DNA of 6,187 bases from an uncultured Granulosicoccaceae bacterium (lineage in GTDB: Bacteria > Pseudomonadota > Gammaproteobacteria > CALCKW01): the NCBI GenBank assembly GCA_937941555.1, contig CALDHJ010000331.1:1-6187 (forward strand). Direction: 5' to 3'. The notes beneath the pieces were generated by a model, which was not told where the DNA came from, did no database searches, and worked only from the letters and a program-made list of their open reading frames with translations. Of the stretch, positions 1 to 5,639 are shown in pieces (position 1 is the stretch's first letter; the number at the start of each line of letters is the position of its first letter). The translations under genes were made by a program, and so were the position numbers.

Positions 1-2
1 AC

Positions 3-641
3 GCACTCACACCTGCACAGCGGTGGCGTGTACTCGCGTTGGTGTTGGCGCTGTGCCCGGCACGGCATCGGGTGATCACTGTCGAGTCAGGCTTGCAAGC
101 CCAGATTGTTGCCGCGCGGCAGGCGTGCCGGGCGCTGGTCGGGCAACCCGGATTTGATCAACTTGAGCCACTGGACGATTTGTCATGTTCACACGGGCTC
201 ACGGTGTTCCAGAATGCGGTATTCGGCGTGCTGGTGGGTCAGGATCGACGCGCTCACCAATCCATTCGGGATATCACACTCGACGTCTTGCGCACCGCAG
301 GACTCGAGCACGATACGATTGACCTCGCATTGCAAACCGAACCCGGTCCGGGTGGCAGGGCGTTGCGCCCGGCACTTCGACAACGGCTGGTGTTGGCGCG
401 CGCGGTCATGAAGGAACCACGTATTCTGGTGGTTAACCGGGCGCTGGATGCGCTCGATGCAGTAGCGGAGGCGAGAGTGATCAAGGATGTGTGTCATAGC
501 CTCGGGACATCAGCCGTACTCTGGTGCCCGGTACACGCCGACAACCTGGCGTTGTTCTCATCACAACTGCAACTCAGTGCAGACGGCGACCATCGGATCA
601 CGCCGCCGACAGATGCCACCACGCAGGGAGACAACCGATGA
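3..641 (+). CDS. ABC exporter ATP-binding subunit, C-terminal part (5' end outside window)
   Basis: This open frame runs in from the left edge (first full codon at 3) and gives 212 residues without a true start; the TTG at 39 is only the first start-like codon. Residues about 121-128 (LRPALRQR, followed by LVLARAV) occupy the ABC signature position. ILVVNRALDALD at about 141-152 occupies Walker B and the D-loop, and a His near residue 178 may be the switch His. The upstream part (LTPAQRWR, CPARHR, FDQLEP, LTVFQNAVFG) matches what I remember of a subfamily of long ABC permease/ATPase proteins with a large insertion between Walker A and the signature. Walker A and any membrane domain would lie upstream. 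Oddities: the signature lacks LSGGQ, and Walker B reads Asn-Arg where Asp-Glu is usual, so ATP hydrolysis may be weak or supplied by a partner. The substrate cannot be told. The stop overlaps the next start (ATGA at 638-641), indicating a co-transcribed, coupled pair. Confidence 0.75.
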   Translation, partial: ALTPAQRWRVLALVLALCPARHRVITVESGLQAQIVAARQACRALVGQPGFDQLEPLDDLSCSHGLTVFQNAVFGVLVGQDRRAHQSIRDITLDVLRTAGLEHDTIDLALQTEPGPGGRALRPALRQRLVLARAVMKEPRILVVNRALDALDAVAEARVIKDVCHSLGTSAVLWCPVHADNLALFSSQLQLSADGDHRITPPTDATTQGDNR

Positions 642-1081
642 GCCTCGATGACGAAGTTGCCCTGTTGCGCAGCGCGCCGCTGTTCGCCGAAGTGGCGCAC
701 GCACAGCTCAAGCTGCTCGCCTTCGCCAGTGAGCCGCAGGGCTTCGGGGCCGGCACGACACTCTGCGAAGCCGGCCAGCCGGGCAACGAATGCTGGCTGT
801 TGCTCGACGGCGAAGTGGAAGTGGAGATTCCCGATCGTGATGGCGTGCGCAGCCTTGGCACGCGCGGCCGTGGAACTGTCATCGGCGAGACAGCTGTCCT
901 GTGCCAATTGCCGCGAACCGCCACAGTGCGAGCGACTGTGGATACCCAGACGCTGTGTATTCGAGGTGAAACCTTCACCGAGCTGCTCAGAGGGTCTCCT
1001 GAGATGTGCCTCAAGGTGATCGAACAGCTCGGCCAATATATCTATCGCCAGTCGATGCAAGCAGAGCCCAAAGCGTCCTGA
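638..1081 (+). CDS. Stand-alone cyclic nucleotide-binding domain protein
   Basis: This 147-residue protein consists of one cNMP-binding (CRP-type) beta-barrel with flanking helices. After an N-terminal helix (about 1-30), the barrel covers about 33-110. The phosphate-binding cassette GETAVLCQLPRTATV at 83-97 keeps the Gly-Glu pair (E84) and the Arg (R93) that contact the cyclic phosphate and ribose in the family, so binding of cAMP or a related nucleotide is likely. The C-terminal helix ends at about residue 140. No helix-turn-helix follows, so it is not a transcription factor like CRP, and there is no signal peptide or membrane segment; it should be cytoplasmic. I chose the ATG at 638 because GGGAG (626-630) sits 7 nt upstream and the reading matches the domain edge. 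The frame also stays open upstream to 524, inside the ABC gene. The ATGA overlap with the ABC subunit suggests it acts as that transporter's regulatory subunit; this is inference. Confidence 0.85.
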   Translation: MSLDDEVALLRSAPLFAEVAHAQLKLLAFASEPQGFGAGTTLCEAGQPGNECWLLLDGEVEVEIPDRDGVRSLGTRGRGTVIGETAVLCQLPRTATVRATVDTQTLCIRGETFTELLRGSPEMCLKVIEQLGQYIYRQSMQAEPKAS

Positions 1082-1234
1082 ACCAGCCGCAGTCTGTTAT
1101 AGACGCCGCGGGCGCACAGCAGAGCTATTTGCGGCCCCGAGAGCGATCTGTTCGCGTGTGTCAGATGCCGTCCGGCGTAGCTCACCGCAGCGATGCTGCT
1201 AAGCTCTGGACCACCTGAACCCGAGAGCGACACC
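1082..1234. other. Intergenic spacer with small inverted repeats
   Basis: These 152 bases separate the cNMP-binding gene from the MFS gene. They contain GTCT-GTTAT-AGAC (1092-1104), GCCGCA/TGCGGC arms far apart (1086-1091 and 1130-1135), and a tighter stem GCAGC-GAT-GCTGC (1187-1199) flanked by AGCT on both sides (1179-1182 and 1202-1205). None is followed by a T-run, so no standard intrinsic terminator is evident, and I could not pick a convincing -35/-10 pair. I see no coding potential here that I trust. Confidence 0.4.
1223..1227 (+). promoter_or_regulatory. Ribosome binding site that sets the MFS start
   Basis: GAGAG lies 7 nt before the GTG at 1235, the usual spacing. The in-frame ATG at 1193 has no comparable purine run before it and would add 14 polar residues not expected before the family's N-terminus. 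A 5-bp complementarity (GCTCT at 1203-1207 with AGAGC at 1224-1228) could partly mask this site. Confidence 0.5.
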
Positions 1235-2488
1235 GTGGCGCAACACCCACCCAAGCGGGCCATCTGGGCCTGGGGCCTCTACGACTGGGCGAATTCCGCG
1301 TTTTCAACCACGGTCATGGCCGGCTTCTTTCCGGTGTTCTTCAAGCAGTACTGGAGCGGGGATGTCGCCGCCACCGAGAGCACCTTCTATCTCGGGCTTG
1401 GCAATTCGCTTGCGAGTCTGCTGGTGGCGATACTCGCGCCGATTCTCGGCGCTCTTGCAGACCGCGGCAGCCTGCGCAAGCGCATGCTGTTTTCCTTTGC
1501 AAGTCTGGGGGCGTTTGCCACCGCTGCGCTGTTTCTGGTCGGCCAGGGCCAATGGGTCGCAGCAGTCTGTCTCTATGTGCTCGGCGCGCTGTGTTTTGCC
1601 GGCGCCAACGTGTTCTACGACGCGCTGCTGGTTGTGGTGTCGTCCGAGCGCGATCGCCACCGGGTCTCGGCGCTCGGCTACGCATTGGGCTATCTCGGCG
1701 GGGGCCTGCTGTTTGCCGTCAACGTCGCCATGACCCTCAAGCCCGAATGGTTCGGGCTCGCTGATGCGGCTGAGGGCGTTCGCTGGTCGTTTCTGAGTGT
1801 TGCTGTCTGGTGGATGCTGTTTACCATTCCGATCATGCTGTTCGTCGAGGAACCGGCCGCCACATCATCCGGCAAAGTCCGCCTTGGTGACGCCTTCTCA
1901 GCACTCGCGCAGACGGCGCGAGAAGTCCGTCACTACCCACAGGTCTGGCTGTTTCTGGTTGCCTTCTGGTTTTACATCGATGGCGTGCACACCGCTATCG
2001 CCATGGCCGCAGACTACGGTCTCTCGATCGGCTTGCCGCAAGAGACCCTCATTACCGCGTTGTTGCTGGTGCAGTTCATCGGCTTTCCGGCGGCCTTGGT
2101 CTGGGGCCGGGTGGCGGACAAGATCGGGCCACTTCGCAGTATACACATCACCATCTGGATCTACATGGCCGTCACCGTGGCGGCGGTGATGATGGATTCT
2201 TCGCTCGAGTTCTACCTGATCGCAGCGGTTGTCGGGCTTGTGCAGGGCGGTGTGCAATCGGTGAGTCGCTCGGTGTTCAGCCAGTTGATTCCGGCTGATA
2301 AAGCGGCGGAATTTTTCGGCTTCTACAACATGACCGGCAAGGCTGCGGCCGTGTTGGGTCCGTTCATGGTGGGCGCAACCGCGGCGCTGACCGGCAATTC
2401 CCGATTGGGTCTGTTGAGTATCCTGATCCTCTTCATCATCGGCATGCTGGTGTTGACCCGCGTGCGCATGCCGACAACGGCAGACTGA
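1235..2488 (+). CDS. MFS transporter, UMF1 / Atg22-like family
   Basis: This is a 417-residue integral inner-membrane protein with roughly 12 hydrophobic segments, the usual MFS size. Family-type motifs are visible: YDWANSAF at 16-23 in the first helix region, GALADRGSLRKR in the loop after helix 2, and in the C-terminal half GGVQSVSRSVFSQLIP beginning at about 338, followed by EFFGFYNMTGK (about 359-369). These are typical of the UMF1 group (Vacuole effluxer Atg22-like), whose bacterial members are mostly uncharacterised secondary transporters or effluxers; the substrate cannot be named. A hydrophilic linker at about residues 205-230 separates two six-helix halves. The GTG start at 1235 is preferred over ATG 1193 because of its ribosome binding site and because family members start shortly before the KR-x-I-x-x-W-x-L-YDWANSAF stretch. 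It is probably a single-gene unit, with a hairpin directly after the stop. Confidence 0.88.
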   Translation: MAQHPPKRAIWAWGLYDWANSAFSTTVMAGFFPVFFKQYWSGDVAATESTFYLGLGNSLASLLVAILAPILGALADRGSLRKRMLFSFASLGAFATAALFLVGQGQWVAAVCLYVLGALCFAGANVFYDALLVVVSSERDRHRVSALGYALGYLGGGLLFAVNVAMTLKPEWFGLADAAEGVRWSFLSVAVWWMLFTIPIMLFVEEPAATSSGKVRLGDAFSALAQTAREVRHYPQVWLFLVAFWFYIDGVHTAIAMAADYGLSIGLPQETLITALLLVQFIGFPAALVWGRVADKIGPLRSIHITIWIYMAVTVAAVMMDSSLEFYLIAAVVGLVQGGVQSVSRSVFSQLIPADKAAEFFGFYNMTGKAAAVLGPFMVGATAALTGNSRLGLLSILILFIIGMLVLTRVRMPTTAD

Positions 2489-2509
2489 GCATCAGCGTCA
2501 CGCTGGTGC
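2489..2509 (+). terminator. Hairpin after the MFS gene, possible terminator
   Basis: Immediately after the MFS stop, GCATCAGCG and CGCTGGTGC pair over 9 bp (one G-T pair) around a TCA loop. Only a weak T-containing stretch (GTGTTTGG) follows, so this is not a textbook intrinsic terminator. It sits between two convergent genes, where a 3' end is expected for both strands. It may terminate weakly or protect mRNA ends. Confidence 0.45.
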
Positions 2510-2585
2510 GCGGTGTTTGGCAGGACAGAATCCGATCGAGCTCGCGCTGTCGTCGCGCGATTTCCGACGTACCACGAAACGGTAT

Positions 2586-3332
2586 TCAGGACCAGAGGTT
2601 GCGCGCTTGCAGCACGCTCTTCAGCAGCGCCGGGTAGTCGGTCATGAGGCCGTCGACACCGAGGTCGATCAGCCTCTCCATCTCGGCCTGGGTGTTGACC
2701 GTCCAGACATGGGTTTCGCGGTTATCGCGGTGTTGGCCCGTCACGAACGCCTTGTCGACGATGCGAATTCCCCACTGCGAGACCGGCACCTGGGCACAGT
2801 GGGCGTCGATGCGGGGTGTGGGCAGACCAAGGCTGCTTAACCGGGCCCAGGTGGTCTCGAGCGGGCCCATCGAGGTGCAGCTGCCGGGGAGCGTGGCGCG
2901 CACTTGCGTTATTCGGCGGCCGGAGAAAGAGCCGATACACACCCGGTCAATTGAACCCGTTGCGCGGATCAGATCAACCAGTGGCGCAACGGCTGCATCG
3001 GATTTCGGCTCGATGTTGAAATGGGTATCCGGAAAGGCTTCAAACAGGGACGCCATGGTTGGAATGGCATGCTGGCCACCGACCCGTGCGCGGTTGATGG
3101 CGCCGGCGTCGAGCTCCCCGATCAGCCCGCGTGCGTCAGTGACCCGGTCGAGACGATCGTCGTGAAACGCGTACAGCGTCCCGTCCGCGCTCAGGTGCAC
3201 GTCGGTTTCCAGGTAGCGAAAGCCGAGCTCGACCGCGCTCTCGAAGGCCCGGTGTGTGTTTTCCGGCGCGGCGTCGTGGTCGCCGCGGTGCGCAAACGCA
3301 CGAAAACCTGCCGGTTCGAGGTAGGGGTGCAC
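2586..3332 (-). CDS. Glycerophosphodiester phosphodiesterase
   Basis: The 248-residue protein hydrolyses glycerophosphodiesters to glycerol 3-phosphate and an alcohol, by family knowledge. The GDPD signature is complete: AHRG with catalytic-type H15-R16, PENT at 23-26, E42 and D44 in LETDVHLSADG (metal ligands), and H57 in FHDD. NIEPK at 106-110 carries the third acidic metal-binding residue, and VWTVN (209-213) and GVDGLMTDYP (225-234) close the TIM barrel. There is no signal peptide, so it is cytoplasmic and similar in size to UgpQ-type enzymes. I chose GTG 3332 because GAGGA lies 8 nt before it and the start MHPYLEP leads straight into the first barrel strand. Upstream in-frame ATGs at 3371 and 3461 would add a low-complexity, non-family N-terminus. 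The gene is convergent with the MFS gene and divergent from a small secreted protein. No transporter for glycerophosphodiesters lies next to it, unless the MFS protein serves that role, for which there is no evidence. Confidence 0.93.
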   Translation of the reverse strand: MHPYLEPAGFRAFAHRGDHDAAPENTHRAFESAVELGFRYLETDVHLSADGTLYAFHDDRLDRVTDARGLIGELDAGAINRARVGGQHAIPTMASLFEAFPDTHFNIEPKSDAAVAPLVDLIRATGSIDRVCIGSFSGRRITQVRATLPGSCTSMGPLETTWARLSSLGLPTPRIDAHCAQVPVSQWGIRIVDKAFVTGQHRDNRETHVWTVNTQAEMERLIDLGVDGLMTDYPALLKSVLQARNLWS

Positions 3333-3340
3333 CGATGGAT

Positions 3341-3345
3341 TCCTC
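3341..3345 (-). promoter_or_regulatory. Strong Shine-Dalgarno deciding the GDPD start
   Basis: On the minus strand GAGGA is 8 nt before GTG 3332. The ATG at 3371, 39 nt further upstream, has no equivalent. This supports a GTG start and a 248-residue product. Confidence 0.7.
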
Positions 3346-3366
3346 AGGCAAAACCGTGACTGGCAC

Positions 3367-3395
3367 ACCATAGTCTCAGGGTATCGACTCGGCAA
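3367..3395 (-). promoter_or_regulatory. Possible sigma70-type promoter for the GDPD gene
   Basis: Reading the minus strand, TTGCCG (3395-3390) and TATGGT (3372-3367) are separated by 17 bp. Each matches 4 of 6 bases of the -35 and -10 consensus. Transcription would begin near 3360, leaving a leader of about 28 nt that contains the Shine-Dalgarno. The -35 hexamer is one arm of the palindrome at 3390-3405, so a protein bound there would block the promoter. This is inference from pattern matching only. Confidence 0.35.
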
Positions 3396-3405
3396 TCTTT
3401 TGCCG
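3390..3405. repeat. Perfect palindrome CGGCAA-TCTT-TTGCCG
   Basis: Six-base arms pair perfectly around a TCTT spacer in the region between two divergent genes. A third copy of the half-site TTGCCG lies at 3429-3434. It overlaps the proposed GDPD -35, so an operator is one reading; a transcript hairpin in the leader of the small secreted protein is another. Confidence 0.5.
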
Positions 3406-3432
3406 CAACGGTCAATATCGGCCCGCCGTTGC
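3405..3432. repeat. Inverted repeat GCAACGG ... CCGTTGC
   Basis: Seven-base arms (3405-3411 and 3426-3432) pair perfectly around a 14-nt loop. The left arm begins at the last base of the neighbouring palindrome, and the right arm overlaps the third TTGCCG copy, so the two structures could compete. It lies about 32 nt before the start of the small secreted protein and ahead of its Shine-Dalgarno. Confidence 0.45.
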
Positions 3433-3463
3433 CGATAACACGGGAAACCCGAGGTGCTCACTC

Positions 3464-3745
3464 ATGCAAAAACAACTTACTCTGGCGGCCGTTTTGGTTT
3501 CAGGCCTCGTTCTTGGTGGCGTCGCGAACGCCGGCATCATTCAATTGGCAGACGGTTCGTTGCGTGCTCAGAAGGTGGAAGGTGCACCGAAAGCCGGCCG
3601 CTCTAAGGCCGATGTGCTGAAATTGCTCGGTGAGCCCGAACAGCGTGTGGGCGAAGTCGGCGACCCGCCCATCTCGAGCTGGCGCTACGGCACCTTTCAG
3701 GTCTATTTCGAACACAACCTGGTGCTCCACACCGTCGGTCTCTGA
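3464..3745 (+). CDS. Small secreted protein of unknown function
   Basis: The 93-residue precursor starts at ATG 3464, with GAGGTG (3451-3456) 7 nt upstream. Residues 1-23 form a clear Sec signal peptide: K3, a hydrophobic core from about 5 to 20, and cleavage after Ala-Asn-Ala. There is no Cys for lipidation, so a soluble periplasmic or secreted product of about 70 residues is expected. The mature part has a basic segment, then a RSKADVLKLLGEPEQR motif (about 46-61), GDPPISSWRYG (about 66-76) and FQVYFEHNLVLHTV (about 78-91). The layout of a helix with LGEP followed by two short beta strands resembles the BamE/SmpA-type small fold. I also remember similar short proteins with LGEP, VG-PPI-W-Y and VYFE in gammaproteobacteria. 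Function is unknown. It is divergent from the GDPD gene and ends 5 nt from the convergent metF stop, leaving no room for separate terminators. Confidence 0.85.
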   Translation: MQKQLTLAAVLVSGLVLGGVANAGIIQLADGSLRAQKVEGAPKAGRSKADVLKLLGEPEQRVGEVGDPPISSWRYGTFQVYFEHNLVLHTVGL

Positions 3746-3750
3746 GCCGA

Positions 3751-4605
3751 CTACGCCGCCACGTGCGCTGGTAGGGGCACGCTTGGCGGTGTGAGGTCAT
3801 GCATCAGCGACACTGCATGACTCGGATCGTTGAGGGCATAAAAGTGGATGCCCTCCACACCTTCTGAGATCAGCGTCTCAGCGAGGTCGCGGGCGAAGTC
3901 CAGCCCGATCAAGCGCTGCACCGCCAGATTGCCCTCTGTGCCCTCGAACGCCCGGTGGTAGTCCGCCGACAGGCTCGCGCCGCACGACGACGCCATCGGC
4001 GCCACGCGTTCGAATCGCGTGATCGGCAACACCCCGCAATGCAACGGTACCCGAACTCCCTCCCGCGCTGCGCGATCGCGAAAGCGCAGGAACGGCTCTG
4101 CCGAAAAGACCATCTGTGAGATCGCACGCGTCGCGCCGGCGTCGCACTTGGCTTTCAACGCCATCAGATCGCTGTGCGCAGATTCGGCCAACGGGTGAAC
4201 CTCTGGATAGCAGGCGACAGCGACATCAAAATCTGCAACGGTGTGTGCCTGCTCGATGGCGTGAACCACCGCGTTTCCGGTCAGAGCGTGCGCCTCACCG
4301 TCACCCCGCAAGATCACCAGACGTCGCAAGCCCGCGGTGTGGGCCGAGCGAACGGCATCGATCCACGCGTCTCCGGGAAAGGCGGACAGGGTCAAGTGCG
4401 CGGACACGGGCAGGGGGGTTTGGTGCGATACCGCTGTTGCCGTTTCGAGCGCTGAATCGGGCGTGGAGGCGAATGCCCCACAGGTGATGGACACGAAGGC
4501 CGGGTTCACACTCTCCAGTTGGCCAACGCAGCGCCAGAACCGGTTACGGGCGCGATCGCTTCGGGGCGGAAACAATTCGGCAGACAGGATGGGGGTCTGT
4601 GGCAT
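3751..4605 (-). CDS. metF: 5,10-methylenetetrahydrofolate reductase
   Basis: This 284-residue FAD-dependent TIM-barrel enzyme reduces 5,10-methylene-THF to 5-methyl-THF, the methyl donor for methionine synthesis. Visible family motifs are SAELFPP with E10 (the catalytic Glu region), ITCGA at 40-44, AHLTL at 69-73, and ILRGD with D102 (flavin/folate contact). CYPEVHP follows at 132-138, then LKAKCDAGATRAISQMVF at 150-167 (Q164), CGVLPI at 190-195 and EGVEGIHFYALND at 248-260. Length is slightly under the usual 290-300. It is divergent in places: ITCGA has Cys where VTYGA is common, and the following segment FASTPDSA differs from the usual GG/NS-x-R-D-x-T. The ATG at 4605 is the natural start, though only a weak GAG precedes it. 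It faces away from metR across an 80-bp spacer with MetR-box-like sites, so activation by MetR with homocysteine is the likely control. It is convergent with the small secreted protein. Confidence 0.9.
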   Translation of the reverse strand: MPQTPILSAELFPPRSDRARNRFWRCVGQLESVNPAFVSITCGAFASTPDSALETATAVSHQTPLPVSAHLTLSAFPGDAWIDAVRSAHTAGLRRLVILRGDGEAHALTGNAVVHAIEQAHTVADFDVAVACYPEVHPLAESAHSDLMALKAKCDAGATRAISQMVFSAEPFLRFRDRAAREGVRVPLHCGVLPITRFERVAPMASSCGASLSADYHRAFEGTEGNLAVQRLIGLDFARDLAETLISEGVEGIHFYALNDPSHAVSLMHDLTPPSVPLPAHVAA

Positions 4606-4654
4606 GGCCGGGCTCGTCTGATCAGGGGCTGTAGAGTCTTGCGTCGAATTGGGA

Positions 4655-4660
4655 TAGAAT
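4655..4660 (+). promoter_or_regulatory. Possible -10 element for metR
   Basis: TAGAAT matches 5 of 6 bases of the -10 consensus. The hexamer 17 bp upstream (4632-4637) matches the -35 only 3 of 6, consistent with a weak promoter. Transcription would begin near 4667, a short distance before the metR start, and the element overlaps the first MetR-box-like site. Confidence 0.3.
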
Positions 4661-4699
4661 CAATTTCAAATATTTTTCAAAATGCGTGAAATCATCTCA
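4656..4699. promoter_or_regulatory. MetR-box-like operator cluster between metF and metR
   Basis: The MetR consensus known from enterics is TGAA-N5-TTCA. Two 13-bp sites match 7 of its 8 fixed bases: AGAATCAATTTCA at 4656-4668 and TGAAATCATCTCA at 4687-4699. Their starts are 31 bp apart, about three helical turns, so they face the same side of the DNA. Between and overlapping them is a perfect dyad TTTCA-N7-TGAAA (4675-4691), which fits the general LysR-type T-N11-A box. The spacer is strikingly AT-rich for this genome. On the minus strand TTGAAA (4680-4675) is a fair -35 for metF, but no good -10 follows. The sites suit control of metF and autoregulation of metR; actual binding is inferred. 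Confidence 0.5.
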
Positions 4700-5639
4700 A
4701 TTGAATATTCAGCGCAAGCACCTCGAACTGGTCTCGGCCGTAGACCGCTCAGAGACCCTGGCCGATGTCGCGGCAGTGCTACACCTGACACCGTCTGCGC
4801 TCTCTCATCAGCTGCGCGAGCTTGAAGACCGAGTTGGTGCGGAGGTCGTACGCCGCAAAGTCAAGCCGGTTGGCCTGACGGCGGTTGGGCAGCGCATGCT
4901 GGATACCGCCACTGACGTCCTGCCGCGCATCGAGGTGCTCGAGGACGCGTTGGCCCGCATCAGCGTCGGCGAAACTGGTCGTCTGCACCTCGCGATCGAG
5001 TGCCACAGCTGTTATCTCTGGCTGATGCCGACCTTTGAGTCCTACCGGGAAGCCTGGCCGGACGTCGAGTTGGACATCCTCAATGGCCTGAGTTTCGAAG
5101 GTTTGTCAGCCCTTGTATCAGGTGACCTCGATCTGGTCATCACCGCCGACCCCGAACCCCTCGCGGGGGTTACCTACCTGCCGCTTTTCGAGTACGAGTC
5201 AGTGCTCGCCATGCACCCGGAGCACCCGCTCGCCGCGCGGGAGACCCTGACGCCGACTGACCTCGCCGATCAAACCGTTATCACCTACCCGGTTGCGCGC
5301 CGAAAGCTCGATCTGTTTCGCCTGTTCCTCGACCCGGCCGGTATCGAACCACACCGTGTTCGCACCAGTGAGCTTACTGTCATGATGGTCGCGCTGGTTG
5401 CTTCCGGGCGCGGTGTGACACCGTTGCCGAACTGGGCTGCGGACGAGTACACCGCAAAGGGCACTGTAGTAACCCGTCGGCTGGGTGACGGGGTGTTCAA
5501 TACCCTGTACGCGGCGGTGCGTGACAGCGCGCTCGAACAGCCGTATATGAGCGACTTCCTGCTCATGGCGAAGGACACACCCTTTTCAACTCTGAAGGGC
5601 ATCGCGCGTCCGGTTGGGACGGTGGGGGTGCCGTCGTGA
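4686..5639 (+). CDS. metR: LysR-type transcriptional regulator of methionine biosynthesis, MetR
   Basis: This 317-residue cytoplasmic DNA-binding protein has an N-terminal winged helix-turn-helix at about 10-70, with the recognition region LTPSALSHQLRELEDRVG at 34-51. A linker helix follows at about 75-95, then a periplasmic-binding-protein-like effector domain. AIECHSC at 103-109 and LWLMP just after it are the hallmark of MetR. Also MetR-like are GDLDLVITAD (146-155), HPLAA (180-184), TYPVARRKLDLFR (200-212) and LYAAVRD (274-280). By family knowledge it binds homocysteine and regulates metE, metF and other methionine genes. Start choice is uncertain: GTG 4686 is the longest reading, but TTG 4701 (beginning NIQRKHLEL, closer to E. 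coli MetR's short N-terminus) is possible. Neither has a clear Shine-Dalgarno, and a MetR-box-like site overlaps codons 1-5 of the longer form. The stop overlaps the next gene's GTG start by 4 nt. Confidence 0.92.
   Translation: MKSSQLNIQRKHLELVSAVDRSETLADVAAVLHLTPSALSHQLRELEDRVGAEVVRRKVKPVGLTAVGQRMLDTATDVLPRIEVLEDALARISVGETGRLHLAIECHSCYLWLMPTFESYREAWPDVELDILNGLSFEGLSALVSGDLDLVITADPEPLAGVTYLPLFEYESVLAMHPEHPLAARETLTPTDLADQTVITYPVARRKLDLFRLFLDPAGIEPHRVRTSELTVMMVALVASGRGVTPLPNWAADEYTAKGTVVTRRLGDGVFNTLYAAVRDSALEQPYMSDFLLMAKDTPFSTLKGIARPVGTVGVPS

Noticed and set aside
494..1060. 188-residue open frame on the minus strand opposite the cyclic nucleotide-binding gene
   Set aside because: It is antisense to a gene with clear domain motifs, its translation has no recognisable family pattern, and long antisense frames are common in GC-rich DNA.
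1193..1195. ATG as start of the MFS transporter
   Set aside because: There is no ribosome site, it lies in the loop of a small inverted repeat, and the added residues are not family-like; GTG 1235 fits better.
2644..3165. 173-residue plus-strand open frame opposite the phosphodiesterase
   Set aside because: The phosphodiesterase frame carries all catalytic motifs; the opposite frame is a shadow.
4008..4024. CGTTCGAATCGCG resembling a tRNA T-arm
   Set aside because: It lies inside the metF coding frame, and no acceptor, D-arm or anticodon arm surrounds it.
4682..4684. ATG just before metR
   Set aside because: It is out of frame with the LysR coding sequence.
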